Of a stretch of DNA of 64,000 nucleotides, positions 11,557 to 24,512 are shown one piece after another (positions within the stretch are counted from its first letter, which is position 1; each line of letters starts with the position of its first letter). The stretch comes from Ptiloglossa arizonensis (lineage: Eukaryota; Arthropoda; Insecta; Hymenoptera; Colletidae), in contig NC_135051.1 of assembly GCF_051014685.1 (NCBI RefSeq), forward strand, positions 17,751,557 to 17,815,556, in the 5' to 3' direction. Position numbers and translations under genes: made by a program. Under the pieces are notes generated by a model. The model worked only from the letters and a program-made list of their open reading frames with translations. It was not told the DNA's origin and ran no database searches.

Positions 11557-14500
11557 GTAATTTTCTTTCGCGATGAGTGCGTGAAAAATTGTTAAAAACC
11601 GTAATTCCAGGCATCGAAGAAACGTCTGAAAATTAGCGGAAAACAATTTCGTCCAGGGCATCGCCGTTTCTCTTTCTGTTCATCGACATCCGCCGGCGGA
11701 ACAGGAAATAATTACACGTCTTCGTTTTCCGAAGGGACGCATGCAAGAATGTCGAGCAATTTCTTTTCTTTTTTCATCTTCTTCTTTTTTCTTTTTTCGA
11801 GGACATCCCACTTACCAATGTTATTAGAGGGCAGGAAAAAGCATCTGCCCTCCGCTCCGCCCTAAACCTTATACGCGTTATTAGCAGATTATTCCTATTT
11901 CCGTGTTTCACGTGCTCGAAAACGATCGGACGAAAAAACACACCTGCGTTTCGGCAATACCTTCAATCATTTCGTTACTCGCCGCTAATCATTTAATTTA
12001 GAAAACCTCGTGGTACACGCTCGTTCGTCGAGCCCTCTTCGTTGCAATTACGAGAAGAATCCGTGGTTAAAGAATCGAAACACGTTCGTTCGAAATTTGA
12101 ACGTTAAGAGTTTTGAGAAATTTTCATTTTAAGAAATTTATCGTAGAATTCTATTTTGGTAGAAATTTACCGAATTGTTTAGATCGAAACGCAGAGAAAA
12201 TATACAATTTACGGTAAAAATAATTCTGACGAACCGGTTGAGCGACTCACACATTGTAAAATTGTTATTACGTTGTATTGTAATTATTTGAAGAAATGGG
12301 AAGGGAATAATTGTATTCTGATATTGCAAAGTTTCTGACATTGTTACGGTTTGTATACTGTAAATAGGAAATGCAATAAATATGAAATAGAATTTACACC
12401 AGAACGTAAGGTTCTAAATTCGTTAAAGAAACCAACATGGAAGATGGTCGTTGAAATAATATAACATCTTAACGTCAACGTCGTTAATAACCAAGAAATT
12501 GGTACGACATTGACCTATATTTAAAAAAAGAACTATAAATTGAATATAGTTCGATACGTATACGTTCTTTGTAACACAAGATGAATAATTTTCCAATATT
12601 TTTTGTGAGTGCATCTATAGCTTGAGTAAACAAAAATACAATATTTTCACCTCCTCGTATCCAGATATTTGCATTAAAATATCCTTATTTGAATGCACTG
12701 GTAATTCGAAGAATTAACTAAAAGTTGGCTGACAGAGTCGATGTTACATATTTGTCTCATTTCGATAAGGTGGAATGTCTCTCGAAGAACCGAAAAAAAA
12801 TTAATTGTCACGGAGAAGAACATTGTACAGTATAAATCATTTTTTCATTTTCTTCCATACTGAACGACATTCGTGAGAATATTTTTTTCAATACCAACCA
12901 TCGGTTGTTCGTGAGACATTCCACCTTGTCAAGATAAAACAGACATCCTGGATACAAGCAACTATGAACTAAGAGTACATAGTAATCTTAGTACTATAAC
13001 TACGAACTAAGAGTACATGGTACTCTTAGTATCATAACTACGAACTAAGAGTACATAGTACTCTTAATACTATAACTACGAACTAAGAGTATATAGTACT
13101 CTTAATACTATAACTACGAACTAAGAGTACATAGTATTCCCAAAGTATTCCTTAGTACTATGACTACGAACTAAGAGTACATAGTATTCCCAAAGTAAAT
13201 CGAACTGAATAAATCGAATTGAAAAAATCGATTGTCTATCGTTGCAGGGCAAGCGGGAGTCAATCAATTGGGCGGTGTCTTCGTTAATGGACGACCATTG
13301 CCCGACTGTGTTCGACGAAGGATCGTGCAACTCGCTTTGGTCGGTGTAAGACCTTGCGATATCTCGCGACAGCTTCTCGTCTCCCACGGATGTGTATCGA
13401 AGATCCTGACGAGATTCTACGAAACGGGAAGCATCCGACCGGGAAGTATCGGAGGAAGTAAAACGAAGGTGAGCACTAGTTCACATTTAACGAAGGTGAG
13501 CACTAGTTCACATTTAACGAAGGTGAGCACTAGTTCACATTTAACGAAGGTGAGCACTAGTTCACATTTAACGAAGGTGAGCACTAGTTCACATTTAACG
13601 AAGGTGAGCACTAGTTCACATTTAACGAAGGTGAGCACTAGTTCACATTTAACGAAGGTGAGCACTAGTTCACATTTAACGAAGGTGAGCACTAGTTCAC
13701 ATTTAACGAAGGTTGCGTGTACATCGTACAATCGATCCGAATCGCGAACACTTCGAGGAACTATGATACTAAGAGTACTATTTACATTAATACAAGTACT
13801 CTTGGTACTCTAACTACGATATTTATCTACCAAATTTATGGTAGAATTCTATTTTGGTAGAAATTTCGTATGTACTCTTGGTACTATAACTACGATATTT
13901 ATCTACCAAATTTATGGTAGAATTCTATTTTGGTAGAAATTTCGTATGTACTCTTGGTACTATAACTACGATATTTATCTACCAAATTTATGGTAGAATT
14001 CTATTTTGGTAGAAATTTCGTATGTACTCTTGGTACTAGTACTACGATATTTATCTACCAAATTTATGGTAAAATTCTATTTTGGTAGAAATTTAGTACG
14101 TACTCTTGGTGCTATAACTACGATATTTATCTACCAAATTTATGGTAGAATTCTATTTTGGTAGAAATTTAGTATGTACTCTTACTACTATAACTATAAA
14201 CTAAGAGTACATAGTACTCTTAGTACTGTGACTACGAACTAAGAGTGCATAGTATTCCCAAAATAAATCGAACTATACACATTTCAACAAATTGTAGAAA
14301 TTTCATACAAACAAGCGAAGAACATTGAACTTCCTGATCTCCTTTCTATTAGCGTGATATTTTCACTGAAGGTCGTTTGAAGGTCACAGATCATTGAATT
14401 CGCGTCGATGGACATTAAGATTAACATTGGAGCTGCATTGTAAAAAAACGCACGTTAATGTGCAAACAATTTCAACAACCTTGAAAAGTCGAGAAAAGAA

Positions 14501-17500
14501 CGACCTTGAAGGAACAAACAAATTGAAATCTTAATTTGTTCCGACACGTGTTTTTGCATTGAAAAAAGTAACGAAGATATTAAGGAACACGAGATAAACG
14601 AAAGACCCTGTATATGTTCTACCTGTTGTAACGCTAGAAAAGTGTCGTATTAGCATATGTTAAGAATTGTTTAAAGCATTTTAAACTTAACCAATACCGA
14701 CATTTTACATTACATTACAACTTCGACTATTTACATTGGATAATTTTCACTATCTTATAGACGAGCGATATCGAACAATGTTTACACGCTTGGTAACTTA
14801 CTCGAACACTGGAATCTTTCCACTAATGTACAAGTTTCAAGGTCTGTAGAAAGGAGACATTTACGGGCCTGAGTTTATGTAACATTTTTTACCAACGTAA
14901 CGAGTGGTATTATATTCCCTGATTTTGGGCCCTTATTGTTACAAACAACCTATACCTGCTGATTCATATGCCGATAATGTTTACGACTTTCTACATTGTC
15001 ACATATACTTACGAATTTACTATACCATATTTTCACGTAAGCTCCACGACACTCCTTGACCCCTTCGGGAACGAAATTATTTCGCTCGAAGTAAATAAAA
15101 ATTCAAAATAATACCGAAGAATTTAATTATCAGCGTTCGTTGACAAATTAAACGATGATATTTTAACCACGATGAAGAAATTGCAGAATACATTACTGCT
15201 AGGTGTAGAAATAATTTTAAAGATAGTATTATATCTGTTTTACTCAATGGGTCCGTATAATTTATTTTATTTATTTTCCCTCTTATCGTTTTTACAAAAT
15301 GTTCAATTTCCTACACACGATCATGGTGCAACGTTTCTCGAAGAATTGAATTACCCGACGAACAATTTATTTTCTCCCCTACCATTTCTTCAAACTATTT
15401 AATTTCTCATATACGTTTGAAAACGTGCGAAGCGTACGCGAACATCGTGGAACGTTACTTGAAAAATTGGATTACATTGCTCAAAGGCACACGTAACAAC
15501 CATTTCCCTCCCTGGCGTTCCTTGAAAATATTTCATTTCCCACACACCATTGAGAATATGCGAATATATTGCTCGGAGGCGTACGTAACGACCAATTTAT
15601 TTTCCATCCGACCGTTCCTTAAAACTAATTAACTTCCCACGTAAGTTTGAAAATGTGCGAAGCGTAAACGTTTTTTTATGAAAAATTCGGGTTACATTGC
15701 TCGAAGGCACACGTGTAAACCATTTTTCTTTCTACCATTTCTTCAAAATATTTCGTTCCGTGGCACAGTGTGATATTTTACACAATAAATTGAGAAAAAG
15801 TAACAAATGATCATAAATTTATGCGTCTGAACATTTTTTCGTTCGCATAAATTCGAATCTCACGATAAAATTGTTAAACAACGATTCGTTTACACGTGTG
15901 TATATTCTCCCAAAGAGGTTAGGAATATTTCTTTTTAATACTTCATTTTCCACCGTACGGTGATATTTCACGCGAGAAATTAAGAAAAAAGTAACAAATA
16001 ACGCGTCTGAATGTTCTTTCGTTCATATAAATTCGAATCTCACGATAAAAGTGTTAAACAACGATTAATTTACACGTGTGCATATTCTCCAGAAGAGGTT
16101 AGGACTATTTCTTTTTAATACTTCATTTTCCACCATACGCTGATATTTCGCGCGAGAAATGAAGAAAAAAGTAACGAATAAATCGTTCAGACGTTCTTTC
16201 GTTCGCATAAATTCGAATCTCACGGTAAAATATAAAAACGGTAACCAGAAAAAGGTTAAAAAACGATTCGTGTACGCACATACGTATTTCTCTGAAGAGG
16301 TTAGGTCCATTTCTTAAAAAATATTTCCTTTCCCTTCATAAGATCTTTCACGCAGGAAATTAAAAAAAAAGAATAACAAATAACGCATTTGAGCATTCTC
16401 TCCTCGCGCATAAATTCTCTCGATAAGAGAGTGAAACGTTTAAAAAGGGACGACTCGTGTACCTCTGAAGAGGTTAGGAACAGGATGGCGCCATAGAAAA
16501 TGAAGGCACCGAAGACGGAAATCGACGCGGGTCGTTTCTACCCCTTCCTATCGAGTCGCAATTAGGATTGCCACTACGTGTGAGCGACAAAAAGCGTAAT
16601 AAACGGAGGAAGGACGTGTGCGTTATGGGGCGGTGACCCTGACGTGAAAGAGAGAGAAAGAGACAGTGAGGAAGAAGGGAACGAGTACGAGTAAAAGAGA
16701 CAGAGAAAGAGAGAGAGAGAGAGGACGAGCCTCGAAGTCATTGGGCCGAAGTGGCGCTGATGTGATTTTAAGTAAGGGCTGCGCGAGCCGACAGTGTACG
16801 CAATTATCCAAACACCTTGCAGCGGCCATGCATTTGCATAATTTCATGGCTTTGCACGGGTTTTCTTGGTCGCGGCCTCGCTGTCGCGCGGAATTATCGG
16901 TGGCAGCGTCGAGTACCGACGCGGAACGACGCCGGTCAGAGAACGATCACAGGACATCGCGATCGTAAAGACGATCGTTCGACCGAAAACGGCTCGAATT
17001 AGAAGCACTTACAGGTCTTTAGACTCGCTCTTATGAGAAAAGTGAATACATACCCCCCGTGGGACACCGGAGAGCGCACGGCCGTGTTTTAACGCGTGTC
17101 CGATTTGAAATTCAAATTCATTGTTTACGACACCACCACCCTGGGCGCGATTTCCCCACGATTTACGATATTAAAAAACTTTCATTGAATCTCCCATCCC
17201 TCCCTAACGAGCTACCTGGAAGATTGAATTGATCGTTCAATTACGATCGAACGGACCCGGTGTATCGGTGACACGGAGATTGTGGTCGTGAGAGCGCGCG
17301 ATGCCTCCGCGAACGTTTACGGTGAACGCTTCAGACCCGATTTTAACCGTACGCGGGACCACGGTTTCGTTATTATCGTGTCCGAGATCGATAATTGCTC
17401 GCGTTCCTCTCCGGGAATTTTTCAACGATTCGGCGAACGATTCTTTCGAATCGGTGATTTGCAAAGAGATTGTAGGGTTTAGGGAAGAAACTATGCGAAA

Positions 17501-20500
17501 ATTTGAAAGAGAGTGGTTTTAGCGAAGAATATGACATCTCGATGATTAGTGCTCGTGTTTTTTCTGGAAACTTTTCAACGATTCTGCGAACGATTTCAAA
17601 TCGGTGATTTGCAAAGGGATTGTAGTGTTTAGGGAAGAAACTGAATGCGAAAATTTGAAAGGGAGTGCTTTTAGCGAAGAATATGACATCTCGATGATTA
17701 GTGGTCGTTTTAATCCAATTTTCGATAAGTGCTCGCGTTTTTTCTGGAAACTTTTCAACGATTCTGCAAACGGTTCTTTCGAATCGGTGATTGCAAATGG
17801 ATCGTAGGGTTTAGAGAAGAAACTGTATGCGAAAATTTGAAAGGGAGTGCTTTTAACGAAGAAGAAGACATCTCGATGATTAGTGGTCGTTTTAATCCAA
17901 TTTTCGATAAGTGTTCGTTTTTTTTTCTGGAAACTTTTCAACAATTCTTTCAAATCGATGCTTTGCACATAGATCATACGGTTTAGAAAAGAAACTAAAT
18001 GGGAAAATTTGAAAGAGAGTGCTTTTAGCGAAGAAGAAAGCAATATCTCGATGGTTATCATTTCAAGACCGATGGGATGACCGAAATCGCAATTCACACT
18101 TCTTTTTCTTAAACAATTAAACACCCAAAATTAATCTTTTAAGAAGAAACTTAATACCATTCCATCATCGATGTCGACACTTGCCATCTAAGTCTTCAAA
18201 GTGTCGCTTCGTTCAAACTTTATACTCCTTCTCTTAAGACGATTAAATCTTCGTCCAATATTCTTCTGAATCGAAGAAACAACTTCGATATACATTAGAT
18301 AATTCAAAAATACATTAGACAATATTCGTGCCTTTTCACCACCAAGAGACACCGCTGAAAGATCCTCCGCTCTTTTAATCCAAAACACGATCCATTCTTC
18401 CGAGTCTTCGAAATACAACTTCCAAAAGCAACGATCCCTTCGACTTCCCACTTCTTCGTCCAATATTCTTCTGAATCGAAGAAACAACCTCGATATACAT
18501 TAGATAATTGAAAAATACATTCGTGCATTTCACCACCAAGAGACACCACTAAAAGATCCTCCGCTCTTTTAATCCAAAACACGATCCATTCTTCCGAGTC
18601 TTCGAAATACAACTTCCAAAAGCAACGATGCCTTCGACTTCCCGTTTCTTCGTCCACGAGGATTAAACGCTCATAATCACCCTTTCGAATCGAAGAAACA
18701 ACTTCGATATACATTAGATAATTGAAAAATACATTCGTGCATTTCACCACCAAGAGACACCGCTGAAAGATCCTCCGCATTCCGTTTCCCTGATATCGCG
18801 AAACGGCGGCTCGCAGAAAATTACGAGTTAACGAGTTTCAGGGCGCGCAACAACGATACCTACCTACCTACCTACATCGTATACAGAGCATTTGCACGCG
18901 TTCGATAATCAAGGCCCACGGGGTGGCGAGGTGGATTATCTCCGTCCAGATGAATCTCGCGGAACGACGTTACGAATGCGGCCGACAAAGAGGAGACTGC
19001 CGTGCGTGTTGTATTACACGTGTGACGTCACTAATGACAATATAATTGCACGCCGGGCGCATACACGGTGGATTTCTTGCCGATTCCCCCGGCCAGGTTT
19101 GAACACGCACCGCGATCCCGGTTTTCGGCTTAATGAATTTATTTTAATAATGCCGGCGTCGGACATCGTGCATCGACCTCCGGATGGATTGTCGACGCGG
19201 CCCTCTTCGCTCGATCTCACACCAGCTTCTCCGCGATGGGAACTCGAAGAGCGTATTGAAATTCCGTGTGTGCGCGTGGGGACGATCACGAGCGCATGTA
19301 AACGATCGTCATCAGCGGCCATTATCGCGGACGTATTCCTTTTTTGCGCGCGACGCAACGTCAAAATAGTCAAAGATACCGTCGGATAATGCGTTTCGCC
19401 GGGTTTCCACCGGAACGACCGGTCGATCGTACTTTTGCTCGTTGAACGAACGGGTATCGATATTTTCGTGGTATTCGTCTGCCAGGCGTCGATGGACGCC
19501 GTGAATACGAATAATATGGGAGATTTCAACGCCCGAGGGAACAGTGTTGCGGACCGCGCCAGAACGAGTACGGTGCAATTTCGGACGATTAGTTTTCCTT
19601 CTTTCGAAAGGTAACACGTTGAGAGCTTCTCTCTCGTGTGTTCAATCGTGTTTTATACGATGTAGATAGGTACTCCAAAGGGGTGGAGTGTATTTGGTAA
19701 TTGGTGAATGAATCTAAATTTGTTTTTTTATCATGGATCGTAGCATCTCGAAGGATCTTCAAAGCGATGATATTTGTTTTTTAGGTACAAGAACGTATTG
19801 GGTTGTTCGGAAAGTCATTTCGCTTTCCAAAATGGGGAATATGTAATTTAATCGAATGTTTACACGCTCTGAAAAGATCGTGTTTCATTCTCACCAAACA
19901 AAACGAAATGACTTTCCAAACCCAATGGAAAGTCAATGTTTTACGATTGTTTTCCCTGGTTCGAGAAGATATTTCTTCTATGTGTGTTCAATCGAACCCT
20001 CTCGTACAATGTAAATATTTAGAACGTGTAGAAAGTTTGTCGAGAATATTATAAATTTCTATACACGAGTGAAAAGATTCACCTAATTATGTAATTGCAC
20101 GGTAGTTTTAAATCGGTCGACATTTCCCGAAAGTTGCTCTCGGCGTTCTCTTTCGCTTCGAGCGACGAAACGGTGGCCCAAATTTTCGCCAACTAACGAA
20201 AAATAAACGTGGACCGTCGAAACACCATGAACGATCTTCAAAGCGATGATATTTGTTTTTTTACGTACAAGAACGTATTGAATTGTTCGGAAAGTCATTT
20301 CGCTTTTCAAAATGGAGAATATATAATTCAATAAAATGTTCATACGCTCTGAAAAGATCGTGTTTCATTTTCACCAAAAAAAAAAAAAACGAAACGATTT
20401 TCTGAACAACCCAATAATATACAGTACAATTTTGATAATCTTATATTAAATGATTTTACATCCATACCGTAAGCATAGTTTACGAATTCCATTCGGCATG

Positions 20501-23500
20501 ATTCTACACGTTCTACATTTTATTTTTCTCAACAAATCGCATTACTGTATCAACTACGATTATTTTAACAACCCGTTTTAAGTGTACCGTGTAATGATAC
20601 ACCATTTCGTAGATTCGATCTTACAGTTCGAATGAGTTGAAGTCGTCAGTGTATAGAACATATTACGTGTCAAGTATCGAATCTTTCAACTATCGAAAAC
20701 ACCTTCGTGAGACACTTAAAACTTAAACTCAAATATTACTTTCGTATCGGTCAATTGTATTCACGTATGTTCACAAATTACGAAACGAAAGAAAAAACGA
20801 AAAATTTCAACACGAAACTCGGTTAGATCGCTCTCAATCGCGAGTACAATCCTAAATGTTCCACGAAACGTTTACAATTATTCATCGTGGGTAGGAATGC
20901 AACAACGAATCGCGTAAAGTTACGTACCCGATGAAATTCATTCATCGGTAATCGTTTTTGCCGCGTTCACGTGAAGTCACGCTCGTTAACGCGGCCGCTT
21001 CATTATTTCCCGATCGAGCGGTTAATTCGCGAATTAATTGTAGAACTATCGGCGATCTACACGTGTTCACGGTACGGTGTATGTAACGTTTTCGAAGCGT
21101 GTCCTGGTACTTTCGTCGTTATCTCTGGCCCGTGTACGTGCTCGAACCGGCACGATACGCGTCGGATAATGAACTCCCATCACGGCAGAGGAAATTGTCT
21201 CATGAAAAATGTACGCCCCGTCGAAGCTCCGATAATAAAGTGGAACGTCCAAGCCGCGAGAAAATCGCGCGCAATCATCTTCCACGTCTTCTTTTTCCGT
21301 GTTTGTTTAACTGGCCCTTTCACAGGTGTTCCGCATGATCTTTCAGAACCACCGTTCCCCCTTCCACCATATACCCATCGTCTTTCGTCCCCGTGTCTAA
21401 AGCTTTGATTGCCGTTCATTTATGGGAAAAAATTGTGCGACTTTCCTGGAACGTATGCCGAGTATTACCGGAATTAACGCGGTAAAGTATACGGTCTTGC
21501 AATGCAAAATTACCGATTCCGTATCCGCGAAAATATTGAATTTAGAGCGAAGTGGCGTTGATACTTAAAAAATGTGGGAAATTACACGCTCTCGATGGTG
21601 GGATCGAGGAGGGAGAGGCGAGTGGTTTGGAAAAATTATACATTTTGCAGCGAGAATATCAAACTATTATAAACGTTCCACTTATAATAATTTGTAATAC
21701 GTTTCGAGTAGTCGTTTTGCTACGGTTTATAATCCGTCGGGGTCTCTTTTCGCTCGCGATTAAATTTCTTTCGATGTTCGTATTCTTTGAACGTTCAAGT
21801 GACGTTACTATCGTTGGTAACGTTACCACAAATTGTACGATAATTTATATAAATGGTATATCACCTTGAGAAACAAGTGAATTCTGTATTAAGTTATTTT
21901 TGAACAAAGAATGATCGTTATTATTGAATTGACATTTTGGCACTCGCGTTACGTTCCACGACCACGTTCTTCGATCCAAGATGGTGGGATCGTTGTGAAG
22001 TAACGTTGGAATTGCGTTAATAAATTATCGAATATTTCTACTTATCGCGGTGGAGTTTGAATAAATGTCGAGAACGTTCTTAAACATTAAATATCTTAAT
22101 TATATTAATGGAAAGCTTTCGATATTCGATGAAGTGAAATTCGTAATTTTGTTGCTTCACCTACAAAACTCGTATCTTCGATATTAATTTTCAAAAACTG
22201 TGGACTCGATGTGGCCAATTTTGATCGTACAAATAATAATTAACAGTACCATTCTACCGTACATCTATCAATGTTGGTAGATCGTTTATCGTTTCGAAGG
22301 AGAAAAATGTTACACATTCTTGTGAAAACTTGACTCGAAGAATAGAAAACTTTGTTTCAGTTATTTCAATTATTCTATCCTTACTTATACTTACGTAACG
22401 ATAAACGAAACTTTCGAATAATCGCGATTCGAAAGAGTCCACGTAAGTATAAATTGCACAATAATTTATATAAATAATATATCACCTTTTCGAAACAAGT
22501 TAATTCTGTATTAACCCATATTTAAACAAAGAATGATCGTTATTATTGAATTGACTTTTTGGCACTTACGTTACATTCCACGACCAAGTTCTTCGATCCA
22601 AGATGGTGGGATCGTTCTGCAACGTAGAATCTACACGTTTCGCACATCTCTCGAAGAAAACGCCATAAATATTCTCGCATGCGGACATTCGTTTTCCCGT
22701 TCGTCGATCGGGAAGCTTTTCCCATTTATCTGGTAATTAAGATCTCGTGTGAACGCTATGTCGACCCTGTGCCAACGGATGGGTATTTATTTCTCGATAA
22801 ATGATTCAGTAATAGCCGATGAAACGTCACGGAACAACGAAAACACACAACAGTGAATGGCGCGTGAACGTTTATAGAGGGCATCTCGTTAAATGTGTAC
22901 ACAACTTCGAGAGTGAATTGAAGCACGCGAAAATGGTGAAGGAAATTTATGTAAACGCTCGTCTTATCCGATCCTCTTTCCTAAACAGTCGTTATCGTTT
23001 TTAATATCGCGTGTCATGTTTAATATCGCACAATACGATCTTATTTACCATTTGCAAACGCTTTCTTAATTTTCAGTGAATAATTTCAATTCGTTCTCTT
23101 TAATCGATGGCCAAACGATCGCGACGTTAAGATTAATGGACAGAAAGACGATCGAACGGGAGAAACATTTACGTGAAGTTTTTCAATAATTTCGTGAACG
23201 CGCATATCTTGTAAAACTACCTGTACACCGAAGTAATAGTTAATTAAATTCAACAATTTTCAATTTGGTCGCGATTCTTCGAGGTATGAATATTACTGAC
23301 TACGGTAGATACATTAGAAAAGTGGATACATTATACATTCGGTTTTTTTTTATGTTTAACAGTGAAATAAATTTAGAATGCAAACATGATGTAACGTACG
23401 GTCATATTCGGTGTCCCCGAAATATTATATTTTCTTAATTATTGAATTTATCGAACGATTGAATCTTTTGAGAAATAAATATCCATTGTTCGTCGAGTAC

Positions 23501-24473
23501 TATTTGTTTAAGAGAATTAATATTCGTAACGATGTAATGTTACCGTAAAAATGAGTTAAACATTACCTTTTCGAACGATTGTATCGTCGTACGAAATATC
23601 CATTATTTAAATTCTCTTGCATTATCTAGAATAATTGTTCAGAGACCTAATCTTCGAATTATTTCGAACAGCTAGTATCGTAGAACCAAAACCGCGTACA
23701 AAATTATCAATCGAATAGGAAAGAAGCTTACTTTGAAAGATAAAGAAATTCAAAAGACAGTCGACAAAACTTGAAAATTCACTCGTCCTTATACATCGAA
23801 TACCATTCGATATTTTGCAAAAGAATTAGGATCAATTTCAACGTCGAGCACAACTTACGATTAATAAAAATTAAACTCGACAAACAATTGCCTCTGTACC
23901 TACACCCTAACTTTGGAAGAAACTCGAAGAACAGAATGAGACTTGTTTTTACTTATTCCTTTAGATTAGTTTAAAATTGAATTTGATCATTGTGAACTCG
24001 ATTATTATGAACACTTTGAAAGTACTACTTATTTGAAATTTGAAATTTGAGATATGAAATTTGAAATTTGAAATTTAATCGAACACAGTATCGAAAATAT
24101 CCTTAAAAAGATGATTTGATTTTCTTTACTAACGTATTATTCATAACATCTTACAACTATATTAAAACTTACACACTCCAAAAACAAATATATATACAAT
24201 ATACATCAGTATTACTATGTTATAATATATGTAAGTTTTACTTTTTTTCTAATAAATATTAGTTTTACTATACATACGTGTTACTACATATATAGCACAT
24301 ATATTAGGTTGTTCGAAAAGTTATTTTTTTTTTTTTGGTAAAAATGAAACCCGATTTTTTCAGAGTGTACAAACATTTTCTTAAATTACATATTCTCCAT
24401 CTTGGAAAACGAAATGACTTTCAGAACAACCCAATATTATACTCTATATATATCATACACATGAATTTTAATA

Positions 24474-24512
<39 letters not shown>

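Noticed and set aside
13417..13731. Minus-strand ORF of 104 codons with repeated TFVKCELVL
   Set aside because: It is the antisense of the 27-bp minisatellite overlapping Poxn exon 2.
17546..18780. Minus-strand ORFs of 99-192 residues
   Set aside because: They repeat with the tandem units and lie inside a Poxn intron.
18892..19617. ORFs of 101-171 codons on both strands
   Set aside because: CpG-rich island inside the Poxn intron; no recognisable domain and no better frame on one strand.
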